Shown here: positions 25,095-33,495 of the stretch, one piece after another
Position numbering within the stretch: the first letter of the stretch is position 1
How the letters are laid out: each line of letters starts with the position of its first letter
Assembly (NCBI RefSeq): GCF_015235415.1
Contig: NZ_JADGLL010000007.1
Coordinates: forward strand, 43,062-107,061
From: Microbacterium paludicola
GTDB lineage: Bacteria > Actinomycetota > Actinomycetes > Actinomycetales > Microbacteriaceae
DNA length: 64,000 nucleotides
Reading direction: 5' to 3'
Made by a program: the position numbers and the translations under genes
Notes under the pieces: model-generated
Told to the model about the DNA's origin: nothing
The model's database searches: none
Seen by the model: the letters and a program-made list of their open reading frames with translations, nothing else

Positions 25095-26363
25095 CTAGTC
25101 CGGCAGCACCTCGGGGCGGAAGCCCGCGTCGCGGAGGATCTGGAGCGTGAGCTCGCGGTGCTCCTTGCCGCGGGTCTCGACCGAGATCTGCAGCACCACC
25201 TCGCTGATCTGCAGGCCCTGACCGTGACGCGTGTGAAGCACCTCGATGACGTTCGCGCCGGCCTCGGCGAGCAGCTCCGACACGCGCGCGAGCTGTCCCG
25301 GGCGGTCGGGAAGCGGGATCCGGATGGACATGTAGCGTCCCGACGCCGACAGGCCGTGCGCCACGACGCGCTGCAGCAGCAGGGGGTCGATGTTGCCGCC
25401 CGACAGCACGGCGACGGTCGGACCGTCCGCGCGCACCTTGCCCGCGAGGATCGCCGCGACGCCCACCGCGCCGGCCGGCTCCACGACGACCTTCGCGCGC
25501 TCGAGCAGCACAAGCAGCGCCCGGGCGATGTCGTCATCCGTGACCGTCACGACCTCGTCCACCAGCTCGCGGATGACCGCGAACGGCACGTCGCCGGGAC
25601 GGTCCACCAGGATGCCGTCCGCGATCGTCGGCTGGGTGGTGATCCGGACGGGCTCGCCGGCCTCGAGCGACGCCGGGTAGGGCGCGGCGTTCTCGGCCTG
25701 CACCCCGATGATGCGGACCTGGCGGCCCTCGGCCGCGGCGCGGGCCTTGGCCGCCGCCGCGATGCCGGCGATCAGCCCGCCGCCGCCGATCCCGACCAGG
25801 ATGGTCGTCACATCCGGAGCGTCGTCCATGATCTCCAGGCCCAGCGTTCCCTGGCCGATCACGACATCGCGGTGGTCGAAGGGGTGGATCAGCACGGCGC
25901 CCGTGCGCTCGGCGTGCTCCGCGGCGCGCTGCAGCGAGACCGCCACCGTCGCGCCCTCGAGCACGACCTCGGCGCCGTAGCCGCGCGTGGCGAGCAGCTT
26001 CGGCACGGGAACGCCCAGCGGCATGTAGATCGTCGCGGGGATGCCCAGCTGCTGCGCGCCGAGCGCGACGCCCTGCGCGTGGTTTCCGGCCGAGGCTGCG
26101 ACGACGCCGCGCGAGCGCTCCTCCTCGGTCAGCTGCGCGAGGCGGTACGTGGCACCGCGCACCTTGAACGATCCCGTGCGCTGCAGGTTCTCGAGCTTGA
26201 GGTGCACCGGCGCACCGAGCACCTCGCTCAGGTGCAGCGAGTACTCCATCGGCGTGTGGTTGATGACGCCCTCGAGGCTGCGCGCGGCGGCCTCGATCTC
26301 GGCGAGGGTCGGCACGACGGGCAGCGCCTCGGTGGGCTTCGGGGTGGGATCGAGAGTGGTCAC
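25095..26363 (-). CDS. ilvA: threonine ammonia-lyase
   Basis: It deaminates threonine to 2-oxobutanoate, the entry to isoleucine synthesis (or catabolic use). The 422 residues contain the PLP lysine K67 in RTGSFKVRGA, the phosphate-binding GIGGGGLIAG loop and a C-terminal ACT domain (SIRIPLPDRPGQLARVSELL), which binds an amino-acid effector. Having one ACT domain and about 420 residues makes it like the short form found in many actinobacteria. The GTG start overlaps the stop of the AI-2E-type gene by 4 nt (GTGA), so the two are coupled. Confidence 0.93.
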   Translation of the reverse strand: MTTLDPTPKPTEALPVVPTLAEIEAAARSLEGVINHTPMEYSLHLSEVLGAPVHLKLENLQRTGSFKVRGATYRLAQLTEEERSRGVVAASAGNHAQGVALGAQQLGIPATIYMPLGVPVPKLLATRGYGAEVVLEGATVAVSLQRAAEHAERTGAVLIHPFDHRDVVIGQGTLGLEIMDDAPDVTTILVGIGGGGLIAGIAAAAKARAAAEGRQVRIIGVQAENAAPYPASLEAGEPVRITTQPTIADGILVDRPGDVPFAVIRELVDEVVTVTDDDIARALLVLLERAKVVVEPAGAVGVAAILAGKVRADGPTVAVLSGGNIDPLLLQRVVAHGLSASGRYMSIRIPLPDRPGQLARVSELLAEAGANVIEVLHTRHGQGLQISEVVLQISVETRGKEHRELTLQILRDAGFRPEVLPD

Positions 26364-27595
26364 GATGCGGTTCCGTTCTTCTCGTCCGGCCTGCCGGCGG
26401 CCCCGCCGCCGTGCCTGACCGGTCCGATGGTCTTGGGGACGGTGTCCCAGATCAGGTTCTCTCCGTGGACGGGCGCGCCGGTGCGCCAGGACCCGCTGGA
26501 CAGGGTCACCGCCACCACGTTGACGAACGCGGCGAGCGGCACGGCGAACAGCGCACCGGGGATGCCGGCGATCATGGATCCGCCCGCGACCACCATGACG
26601 ACGGCGAGCGGATGCACCTTGACGGCCGACCCCATGAGGATGGGCTGGAGGACGTGGCTCTCGATCTGCTGGACGGCGAGGACGACGATCAGCATCGCCA
26701 GGGCGATGAGGGGGCCGTTGTAGACGAGCGCGATGAACACCGCGACGGCGCCGGTCAGGATGGCGCCGACGAGCGGCACGAACGAGCCGAGGAACACCAT
26801 CACGGCGATCGGGATCGCGAGCGGAAGCTGGAGGAAGAAGGCGCCGAGCCCGATGCCGACCGCGTCGATCGTCGCGACGAGCAGCTGCGTGCGCGCGTAG
26901 TTGATGACCGTCTGCCAGCCGTTGCGGGCCGCCTGGTCGACCGCCATGCGGGCCTGGGCCGGGAAGAGGCGGACGGTCCAGCGCCAGATGCCCCCGGCGT
27001 CGGCGAGGATGCAGATCAGCGCGAAGAAGGTCAGCAGCGCGCCCGCGGCGAAGTGCCCCACCGTGGAGCCGATGGCGAGCGCCCCGCTCCACAGCGTCGA
27101 CGCCTGCTCCTCGAGGAGGGCGAAGCCCTGGTCGAGATAGCCGTCGATCTCGGCCTCCGAGACACCGACCCCCACCAGGAAGTCGCGCAGCCCCGTGACC
27201 GCCTCGACGACGCGGTCGCGCACGTCGCCGAACTCGCGCGAGATCTGCCAGGCGACGAGCCACACGAGGGCCGCGACGATCGCGATCGTGCCGATGAGCG
27301 TGATCACGATGGCGGCCCAGCGCGGCACCCGGTGCCGCAGCAGCCACGACATCGCCGGCCAGACGAGCGCCGTGATCAGGATGGCGACGAGTAGCGGGAT
27401 GACGAGGAGCTTGAACTGGATGACGAGCCAGACGAGCACGCCGATGGCCGCGGCGACCACCAGGAACCGCCACGCGTAGGCGGTCGCGATCCGGAGGCCC
27501 GCCGGCACGGCGTCGGCCGGCCGCGCCGCCGTGGGAACGGCGGGTCGCGGGCGGAACACGTCCCAGATCCCGGCGCGGGTCTTGTCGTCGCTCAT
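26360..27595 (-). CDS. AI-2E family transporter (PerM type)
   Basis: This 411-residue membrane protein of the PerM/AI-2 exporter superfamily has a pair of N-terminal helices, a soluble central part (about residues 110-160) and a C-terminal helical bundle with the family motifs LGSFVPLVGAILTG and QQIESHVLQPILMG. Substrates in this superfamily range from AI-2 to ions and are not predictable. It is the first gene of a two-gene unit with ilvA (4-nt overlap), so an amino-acid or metabolite export role is possible but unproven. Confidence 0.85.
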   Translation of the reverse strand: MSDDKTRAGIWDVFRPRPAVPTAARPADAVPAGLRIATAYAWRFLVVAAAIGVLVWLVIQFKLLVIPLLVAILITALVWPAMSWLLRHRVPRWAAIVITLIGTIAIVAALVWLVAWQISREFGDVRDRVVEAVTGLRDFLVGVGVSEAEIDGYLDQGFALLEEQASTLWSGALAIGSTVGHFAAGALLTFFALICILADAGGIWRWTVRLFPAQARMAVDQAARNGWQTVINYARTQLLVATIDAVGIGLGAFFLQLPLAIPIAVMVFLGSFVPLVGAILTGAVAVFIALVYNGPLIALAMLIVVLAVQQIESHVLQPILMGSAVKVHPLAVVMVVAGGSMIAGIPGALFAVPLAAFVNVVAVTLSSGSWRTGAPVHGENLIWDTVPKTIGPVRHGGGAAGRPDEKNGTAS

Positions 27596-27652
27596 CTGGG
27601 TCAGTCTAGATCCGCCCTCCATGCCGGTCCGGCATATGTCCGACCCCCTCAG

Positions 27653-27658
27653 TAGCGT
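27653..27658 (+). promoter_or_regulatory. -10 box of the YcaQ-like gene (leaderless)
   Basis: TAGCGT lies seven bases before the GTG at 27666. No separate ribosome site is seen. Confidence 0.35.
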
Positions 27659-27665
27659 GAGCCGG

Positions 27666-28973
27666 GTGAAGCAGCACCTGTCCCTCGCCGAGGCCCGCCG
27701 CGTCGCTCTCGCGGCCCAGGGGTTCGCCCGCCCGCGACCCGAGGCCGTCGGCACCCGCCAGCTCAATGGCGCGATCGCGCGGATGGGCGTGCTGCAGATC
27801 GACTCCGTGAACGTCTTCGCCCGCTCGCACTACGTTCCGCTGTTCTCACGCCTCGGTGCGTACGACACGGCCGACCTCGACCGCCTCGTACTTCGCCACG
27901 GCGCCGGCGGACGTCCGCGCAGCACCGGCTCTTACGTCGAGTACCTGGCGCACGAGGCGACGTTCCTGCCAGTCGAGGACTGGCCGCTCTGGCGGTTCCG
28001 GATGGACGACATGCGCGCGAGGTACGGCGGGCCCGGCAGCTGGTATGCCGAGAATGCCGCGACCGTCGAGTGGGTGCGCGCCGAGCTTGCCGCGCGCGGA
28101 CCGCTGCGTCCCGCCCAGATCGAGTCGGACGCGCACCGCGGCAGGCGCGGCCCCTGGTGGGACTGGGATGTCGTCAAGCGCGCGCTCGAGCTGATGTGGC
28201 GCTTCGGCGAGGTCGCGATCGCGGGGCGGCGGGGCTTCGAGCGCCGCTACGGGCTCGCCGAGCAGGTCGTGCCAGGTCACCTCCTCGACGCCGAGGTGAC
28301 GCGCGAGGAGGCGATCCGGGAGCTCGTCCACCGCGCCGCCCGCGCCTCCGGGGTGGCGGCGGCCTCCGATCTCGCCGACTACCACCGCATTCGCGACCGC
28401 AAGGCGGTGCTCGGCGCGGTGCAGGACCTCGTCGACCAGGGCGAGCTCGCCCCCATCTCGGTCGAGGGCTGGAAGCGGGGTGACGCGGCGCTGCCGGCGT
28501 GGGCGCACCGCGAGGCGGCGCTCCCCCGCCGCATCGATGTGGCCACGGTCCTCACGCCGTTCGATCCGGTGGTGTGGTTCCGCGAGCGGGCGGAGCGACT
28601 GTTCGATTTCGACTATCGCATCGAGATCTACACGCCCGCGCACAAGCGGCGGTTCGGCTACTACTCCCTGCCTGTGCTCGTCGATGACCGCATCGTCGGC
28701 CGCGTCGATCTGAAGGCAGATCGCGCCGCCTCGACCCTCCGCGTGCAGTCGGCGTGGTGGGAGGCGGGTGTGCCCTCGACGGCGGCGGAACGCGTCGCCA
28801 CCGCGCTCCGCGACGCGGCGGCGTGGCAGGGCCTCGACCGCATCACGATCTCCACCTGGGGCGACGCGACCGACGACCTGGCATTCGTGATGCCCGACGC
28901 GGGCCGGCACGACCGCCCGGCCCTCGATCCGGAGCCCGCGCCGGCGGCCGACGAGGCGCTCGACGTCGCCTGA
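27666..28973 (+). CDS. YcaQ/AlkZ-like winged-helix DNA glycosylase (HTH_42 family)
   Basis: The 435-residue protein belongs to the HTH_42 superfamily, whose known members AlkZ and YcaQ unhook interstrand crosslinks or excise bulky alkylated bases. The catalytic element appears as QID at residues 44-46 in GVLQIDSVNV, the QxD form typical of the YcaQ-like subgroup; AlkZ itself has QxQ. Other landmarks are ARSHYVPLFSRLG, WWDWDVVKRALELMWRFGE and the C-terminal YRIEIYTPAHKRRFGYYSLP. A general genome-protection role is likely; the gene is not within a biosynthetic cluster. An earlier ATG at 27621 is possible. Confidence 0.85.
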   Translation: MKQHLSLAEARRVALAAQGFARPRPEAVGTRQLNGAIARMGVLQIDSVNVFARSHYVPLFSRLGAYDTADLDRLVLRHGAGGRPRSTGSYVEYLAHEATFLPVEDWPLWRFRMDDMRARYGGPGSWYAENAATVEWVRAELAARGPLRPAQIESDAHRGRRGPWWDWDVVKRALELMWRFGEVAIAGRRGFERRYGLAEQVVPGHLLDAEVTREEAIRELVHRAARASGVAAASDLADYHRIRDRKAVLGAVQDLVDQGELAPISVEGWKRGDAALPAWAHREAALPRRIDVATVLTPFDPVVWFRERAERLFDFDYRIEIYTPAHKRRFGYYSLPVLVDDRIVGRVDLKADRAASTLRVQSAWWEAGVPSTAAERVATALRDAAAWQGLDRITISTWGDATDDLAFVMPDAGRHDRPALDPEPAPAADEALDVA

Positions 28974-29036
28974 GCCGCTCCGGTCTCACCGATCCGCCAC
29001 GGGCGGAAAGGGGCTGACGGCCGCGGATCCGCGAGG

Positions 29037-29042
29037 CAGACT
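29037..29042 (+). promoter_or_regulatory. -10 box of the frameshifted epimerase gene
   Basis: CAGACT lies six bases before the ATG at 29049, again a leaderless-type arrangement. Confidence 0.3.
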
Positions 29043-29048
29043 GCAGGC

Positions 29049-30022
29049 ATGCGACTCCTCGTCCTCGGCGGAACCGTCTTCCTGTCCCGTTCCGTGGCCG
29101 ACGCGGCACTCTCCCGGGGACACGAGGTCACGGTCGTCAGCCGCGGCACGAGCGGATCCGCTCCCGCCGGCGCGCGGCATGTCATCGCGGACCGCGATGC
29201 GCCCCTTCCGGTTGAGCTGGCGGGGATGGACATCGACGTCGCGGTGGACGTCACGTCCCGCCCCTCACGTGTACGGTCCGCTCTCGCGCAGCTGCGGGCG
29301 GCGCACTGGATCTACGTGTCATCGATCAGCGTGTACGCCGACGAGCAGACGCGCGGCGGCGGCCCGGGTTCCCTGCCGCTGCAGGAAGCGCTCGACGACG
29401 ACAGCGACGACCCTGCCGACTACGGACGCATGAAGGCAGGCTGCGAGCGACTGATCTCCGAGCGCGCGGAGTCCCACGCGATCGTCCGCCCCGGGCTGAT
29501 CGTCGGGCCGGGCGACCGCTCGGGACGCTTCACCTACTGGGTCGACCGGATGCGATGCGTCCGGGATGGCGAGGTCGTCTTGGCACCGGGCGACGCTGCG
29601 GATCCGGTTCAGGTCATCGACGTGCGCGACCTCGCGGAGTGGATCGTCCTGCTCGCCGAACGACGGACGACCGGGGTCTTCGACGCGATCGGAGACCCCG
29701 CCCGATCACCGACCTGCTCGACGACGTCGCCGCGGGCTGCGGGGCGAGGCCCCGCTGGCGCTGGGCGACGGACGAACAGCTCGAGGGCGTCGGAGTCATC
29801 CCCTGGATGGGGCCGCGTTCCCTGCCCCTCTGGGTGCCGCGTCCCGACTACGACGGGATGATGACCCACCTCGCCGCCCCGGCTCGGGAAGCCGGCCTGC
29901 TCACCCGCCCCATCGCCGACAGCGCCCGCGACATGCTCGCCTGGCTCGAGGAGACCCCGGATGCGGCGCGCACCGGACTCACCCCCGACGAGGAGCACGA
30001 GGTCCTCGACCGCCTCGGCTGA
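29049..30022 (+). pseudogene. NAD-dependent epimerase/dehydratase with a frameshift
   Basis: The first part (29049 to about 29700) is an extended SDR: LVLGGTVFLSRSV is a GxxxxxG-type Rossmann start, WIYVSSISVYAD carries the Ser, DYGRMKAGCE the YxxxK, and AIVRPGLIVGPGD follows. At 29701-29703, in a run of C, the family reading continues only in another frame (DLLDDVAAGCG, WMGPRSLPLWVP, GLTPDEEHEVLDRLG) to a stop at 30022. One missing base would restore a protein of 324 residues. The unshifted frame adds a Thr/Arg/Ser-rich tail to 29861. It is either a recent inactivation or a sequencing error. Confidence 0.8.
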
Positions 30023-30053
30023 GAGGCCTCGCCCCGAACCCGGCGACAACACG

Positions 30054-30086
30054 AGACGGCCGCCCGCAGAATGCGGACGGCCGTCT
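30054..30086. terminator. bidirectional hairpin between epimerase and lemA
   Basis: 9-bp stem AGACGGCCG (30054-30062) with its complement (30078-30086), continued by an inner CCGC/GCGG pair. It lies between convergent genes. Confidence 0.7.
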
Positions 30087-30099
30087 AGGTGAAGCTGCG

Positions 30100-30666
30100 T
30101 CAGAACTGCACGCGCGGCGGCTCGGCGATGGCGGCGCCATCGACGACCTCGAAGAACTCACGCTCCGTGAAGCCCAGGTTGCGGGCGAAGAGGTTGTTGG
30201 GGAACACCTTGATCTTGGTGTTCAGCTCGCGGACGCCGCCGTTGTAGAAACGGCGCGACGCCTGGATCTTGTCCTCGGTGTCCACCAGCGCGTGCTGCAG
30301 CTGCAGGTAATTCTGGCTCGCCTGGAGCTGGGGATAGGACTCGGCCACCGCGAAGAGGTTCTTCAGCGCCTGCTGGATGTGCCCCTCCGCCACGCCCGCC
30401 TCGGCGGGGCCGCGCGCCGTGAGCGTCTCGGCACGCGCGCGGGTGACGTTCTCGAAGACGGCCTTCTCGTGCGCCGCGTAGCCCTTGACGGCCTCGATGA
30501 GGTTCGGAATGAGGTCGGCCCGGCGCTTCAGCTGCACCGTGATGTCGCTCCACGCCTCGTCCACACGGACGTTCAGCTGCACGAGCGAGTTGTACGTGGC
30601 CCACAGGTAGATGCCCGCGATGACGATGATCGCCACCACGATGCCGATAGGAATCAGCCATTCCAT
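30100..30666 (-). CDS. lemA: LemA family protein
   Basis: The 188 residues comprise an N-terminal membrane helix (IPIGIVVAIIVIAGIYLWATYN) and a long helical domain with the family features RVDEAWSDITVQLKRRADLIPNL (quoted here as RVDEAWSD and RRADLIPNL), YAAHEKAVFENVTRARAE, and NLFARNLGFTEREFFEV near the C-terminus. LemA proteins are anchored helical proteins of unclear function in diverse bacteria. No TPM-domain partner gene, often adjacent in other species, is present here. It is divergent from the MarR gene. Confidence 0.92.
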   Translation of the reverse strand: MEWLIPIGIVVAIIVIAGIYLWATYNSLVQLNVRVDEAWSDITVQLKRRADLIPNLIEAVKGYAAHEKAVFENVTRARAETLTARGPAEAGVAEGHIQQALKNLFAVAESYPQLQASQNYLQLQHALVDTEDKIQASRRFYNGGVRELNTKIKVFPNNLFARNLGFTEREFFEVVDGAAIAEPPRVQF

Positions 30667-30771
30667 TGAGGAACCCCCCTAGATGATGCCCCCATCCTAA
30701 ACGCGACACCCGACACGCCGCGTCGCCCATGTGGTGGACGCGGAGGCCCCGCCGGTGCCGCTGTTTACTCA

Positions 30772-30802
30772 GTTACCGGACGTAATAATGAAGTACGGTA
30801 AC
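30772..30802. promoter_or_regulatory. inverted-repeat operator at the MarR promoter
   Basis: Perfect 7-bp arms GTTACCG (30772-30778) and CGGTAAC (30796-30802) flank an AT-rich centre with TAATAATG, which also holds the likely -10 box. Its position directly before the MarR start suggests autoregulation. The same GTTACC half-site recurs at 50792-50800 before the 38-aa gene. Confidence 0.5.
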
Positions 30803-30805
30803 GGA

Positions 30806-31264
30806 ATGGCGCCGACGATTCTCGACCACCTGCTGCTCGTGAGCGAGCTGTTCCAGCGCGACATGGCGCGCGCATTCGCGGGTACGACCCTCACCACCGC
30901 GCGCGTCCGGGTGCTGTGGCTGCTGCACCACCGCGGCCCCTCGACCCAGCGCGAGCTCGCACAGGACCTCGACGTGAGTGCGAGAAACGTGTCGGGCCTC
31001 GTCGACGCACTGGAGGCGAGCGGGCACGTGATCCGCACTCCGCACCCGATGGACCGGCGCGCGACCGTGGTCACCCTCACCGACGCCGCCGCCGAGCAGA
31101 TGGCGGCGATGCAGCGCGACCACGCGCACCTCTCGACCACCCTGCTCGACGCGGTCGCGCCGCAGGATCGCGCACCGCTCGAGCGTGGCATCGTCGCGAT
31201 CGCCGCGCGGCTTGCCGAACTCGTCGACGCCGCCGAGCGCACGGACACCGAGGGCGCGCGATGA
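30806..31264 (+). CDS. MarR family transcriptional regulator
   Basis: The 152-residue winged-helix regulator has dimerisation helices (LDHLLLVSELFQRDM), the wHTH core (TTARVRVLWLLHHRGPSTQRELAQDL then SARNVSGLVDALEASGHV, wing PMDRRATVVTLTD) and a C-terminal helix. The DRR wing and recognition helix are intact. I chose the ATG at 30806 because an inverted-repeat operator and AT-rich promoter end just before it; an ATG at 30788 would place the operator inside the gene. The stop overlaps the next ATG (ATGA), so the downstream membrane protein is its likely target. Confidence 0.85.
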   Translation: MAPTILDHLLLVSELFQRDMARAFAGTTLTTARVRVLWLLHHRGPSTQRELAQDLDVSARNVSGLVDALEASGHVIRTPHPMDRRATVVTLTDAAAEQMAAMQRDHAHLSTTLLDAVAPQDRAPLERGIVAIAARLAELVDAAERTDTEGAR

Positions 31265-31914
31265 CCACGACGACCACCGCCACGCGCCCCTCCTTCTGGG
31301 CGCGCGCCGGATCCTGGGCCCTTCGCGCGCTGCGGCTCGAGCTCGGGATCTACGCCGGCATCGGGCGGGCGATCGCGCGCCGCCCGGCGATCCCGGCCGG
31401 GGCCGCCGGGTTCTCGTACCACCGGCCGATCCTGACCATCCTTGTCATCTTCATCGTGCTGTCGGCCGTGGAGATCCCGATCTTCGACCTGATCGTCCAT
31501 CGTTGGCCGGTCGTGCGGATCGTGGTGCTCATCCTCGGCATCTGGGGCCTGACCTGGATGGTGGGCTACCTGTGCGCGATGCTGATGCGCCCGCACGTCG
31601 TCGGCTCCGACGGCATCCGGGCGCGCAGCGGCATCGAGATCGACATCCCGCTGCCCTGGGACGACATCGCCTCGGTGGAGATCGCCCGCCGGGTGGATGA
31701 GGAGAAGGCGCCACGGATCATCGACCAGGACGGCAGGGCGACGCTCGCGCTGCGCATCGGCAACGAGACGAACATCCTGATCCTCCTCGAACGCCCCTCG
31801 ACCGTGCGACTGCCGGGCCTCGCACCGAAGGGCGGCGAGCACTCCGTCCAAGGGGTGCGCCTGTGGGCCGACGACCCGAAGGCCTTCCTGCGGGCCGTCG
31901 GCACGCACATCTGA
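31261..31914 (+). CDS. membrane protein with PH-like C-terminal domain, MarR-coupled
   Basis: This 217-residue protein has two membrane helices (about residues 57-75 and 83-105: TILVIFIVLSAVEIPIF and VVRIVVLILGIWGLTWMVGY). A cytosolic beta-rich domain follows, with VGSDGIRARSGIEIDIP and LPWDDIASVEIARR, the pattern of bacterial PH-like domains. It is coupled to the MarR gene by a 4-nt overlap and is probably regulated by it. Such pairs sometimes mediate antibiotic or membrane-stress responses, but nothing specific can be read here. Confidence 0.65.
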   Translation: MTTTTTATRPSFWARAGSWALRALRLELGIYAGIGRAIARRPAIPAGAAGFSYHRPILTILVIFIVLSAVEIPIFDLIVHRWPVVRIVVLILGIWGLTWMVGYLCAMLMRPHVVGSDGIRARSGIEIDIPLPWDDIASVEIARRVDEEKAPRIIDQDGRATLALRIGNETNILILLERPSTVRLPGLAPKGGEHSVQGVRLWADDPKAFLRAVGTHI

Positions 31915-31939
31915 CGACGCGAGCAGTCGGACTCATCCG

Positions 31940-32013
31940 TCCCCCCGCTGGGATTCGAACCCAGACTGCGGCGAGTTTAAGTCGCCTGCCTCTGCCGGTT
32001 GGGCTACGGGGGG
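31940..32013 (-). tRNA. tRNA with UAA anticodon (tRNA-Leu by codon), class I shape
   Basis: The 74-nt cloverleaf has a 7-bp acceptor stem (CCCCCCG with CGGGGGG), a D arm with GGCAGAGGC, an anticodon stem GGCGA/TCGCC around loop CTTAAAC (anticodon UAA, reading UUA), a 5-nt variable loop GCAGT, a T arm CTGGG-TTCGAAT-CCCAG and discriminator A. CCA is not encoded. Leucine tRNAs normally have a long variable arm, which is missing here, so the identity assignment rests on the anticodon and A73 alone. Confidence 0.8.
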
Positions 32014-32039
32014 CCTGTCCACGCTACCGGCGCAGACGG

Positions 32040-32075
32040 CGAGAGCCGCCACTCCGAAGGGAGTGGCGGCTCTCG
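32040..32075. terminator. hairpin downstream of ndh
   Basis: 16-bp perfect stem (32040-32055 with 32060-32075) and GAAG loop, 13 nt beyond the ndh stop and before the tRNA gene. Confidence 0.85.
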
Positions 32076-32087
32076 TGCACGCGGGGC

Positions 32088-33476
32088 TTACTTGGCAGCG
32101 GCCTCGACGGGGGCCTTCTCGGCCGGAGCCACAGGGGCCTCGGCGGCCGGCGGCTTCGGGCGCGAGGCGTAGGCCTCGAAGAATGCGCGCGGCTGCGTGA
32201 CGGCCTTGAGCTGCACGGTGTCGCGGCCGAGCCAGAGGTTATGCCACCAGCCCCACAGCACGCGCCACTTGCGCTCCCAGGTCGGCATGGCGAGGCCGTG
32301 GTAGCCGCGGTGCGCGACCCAGGCGAAGAAGCCCTTGATCGCGAACTTGCCCGACTGGAACACGCCGTCGTACAGGCCGAGGCCGGCGACCGCGCCGAGG
32401 TTCTTGTGGAAGTAGTCCACCGGCTGCTCGCCGCGCAGCACGGCGACCAGGTTCTTCGCGAGGCGCTTCGCCTGGCGGACGGCGTGCTGCGCGTTCGGCA
32501 CGCACGTGCCGTCGGGAAGGCCACCGGTCTTGTCCGGGACGGCGGCGATGTCACCGGCGGCCCAGGCGCCCTCGATCACGTTCTTGTCCGCGTCGACCAC
32601 GCGCAGGTCGGCCTGCGTCGTGATGCGGCCACGGGGCTCGGTCGGCAGGTCGCCGCCGCGCGCCACGGTGGGGTTCGCCATGACACCGGCGGTCCAGACG
32701 ATCAGGCCCGACGGGTACGACTCGCCGGTGGAGGTCTCGACGATGCCGTCCACCGCGCTCGTGACCTGCGTCTCGAGGTGCACGTTCGCGCCGCGCTGGG
32801 CGAGGTCCTTCAGCACCCACTCGCTGGTCGGCAGCGACACCTCGGGCATGATGCGACCCATCGCCTCGATGAGGTGGAACTGCGTCTCCTCGAAGGAGAT
32901 CTCGGGGTACTTGCCGACGAGCGACGAGGCGAGCGAGCGCAGCTCGGCGAACGTCTCGATGCCGGCGAAGCCGCCGCCGACGACGACCGTCGTGAGCAGA
33001 CGCTGGCGCAGCGGGTCACCGGCGGGCAGGGCCGACGCCTTCTCGAAGTTGGAGATGAGGGTGTCGCGGACGTAGACGGCCTCTTCGACCGACTTCAGGC
33101 CGACCGCGTTCTCGGCGATGCCCGGGATCGGGAACGTGCGCGAGACGGATCCGGCGGTCACGACGATGTGGTCGTACGTCATCTCGTACGGCTCGCCACC
33201 CTCGGGGCTGATCGTCGCGGTCTTGTTCGCGTGGTCGATCCCGGTCACCTTCGCCGTGATGAGCGTGGTGCGCTTCAGGTGACGGCGGTGCGAGACCACC
33301 GTGTGGCGGGCCTCGATCGAGCCCGCTGCGACCTCGGGAAGGAACGGCAGGTACGTCATGTACGGGAGCGGGTCGACCATGACGACCTCGGCCTCCCCAC
33401 GACGCAGGTGCTTCTCGAGCTTCCACGCGGTGTAGAAGCCCGCGTATCCGCCGCCGACGATGAGAATCTTGGGCAC
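32088..33476 (-). CDS. ndh: type II NADH dehydrogenase
   Basis: This single-subunit, non-proton-pumping NADH:quinone oxidoreductase feeds menaquinone in the respiratory chain. The 462 residues from GTG at 33476 show the FAD-binding VPKILIVGGGYAGF at the start, the NADH-binding VVVGGGFAGIETFAEL, the AAGDIAAVPD FAD segment and QHAVRQAKRLAKN. The C-terminus has an amphipathic membrane-binding region (FFAWVAHRGYHGLAMPTWER) and an Ala/Pro/Glu tail. It follows the S8 peptidase gene by 19 nt and may end the eno-ftsB-DUF501-S8 run. Confidence 0.93.
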   Translation of the reverse strand: MPKILIVGGGYAGFYTAWKLEKHLRRGEAEVVMVDPLPYMTYLPFLPEVAAGSIEARHTVVSHRRHLKRTTLITAKVTGIDHANKTATISPEGGEPYEMTYDHIVVTAGSVSRTFPIPGIAENAVGLKSVEEAVYVRDTLISNFEKASALPAGDPLRQRLLTTVVVGGGFAGIETFAELRSLASSLVGKYPEISFEETQFHLIEAMGRIMPEVSLPTSEWVLKDLAQRGANVHLETQVTSAVDGIVETSTGESYPSGLIVWTAGVMANPTVARGGDLPTEPRGRITTQADLRVVDADKNVIEGAWAAGDIAAVPDKTGGLPDGTCVPNAQHAVRQAKRLAKNLVAVLRGEQPVDYFHKNLGAVAGLGLYDGVFQSGKFAIKGFFAWVAHRGYHGLAMPTWERKWRVLWGWWHNLWLGRDTVQLKAVTQPRAFFEAYASRPKPPAAEAPVAPAEKAPVEAAAK

Positions 33477-33495
33477 GAGTGAAGAACTCCTTGAA

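Noticed and set aside
26360..27595. AI-2 quorum-sensing export from the AI-2E domain name
   Set aside because: The family name is inherited from one member; no luxS or lsr genes are in the window.
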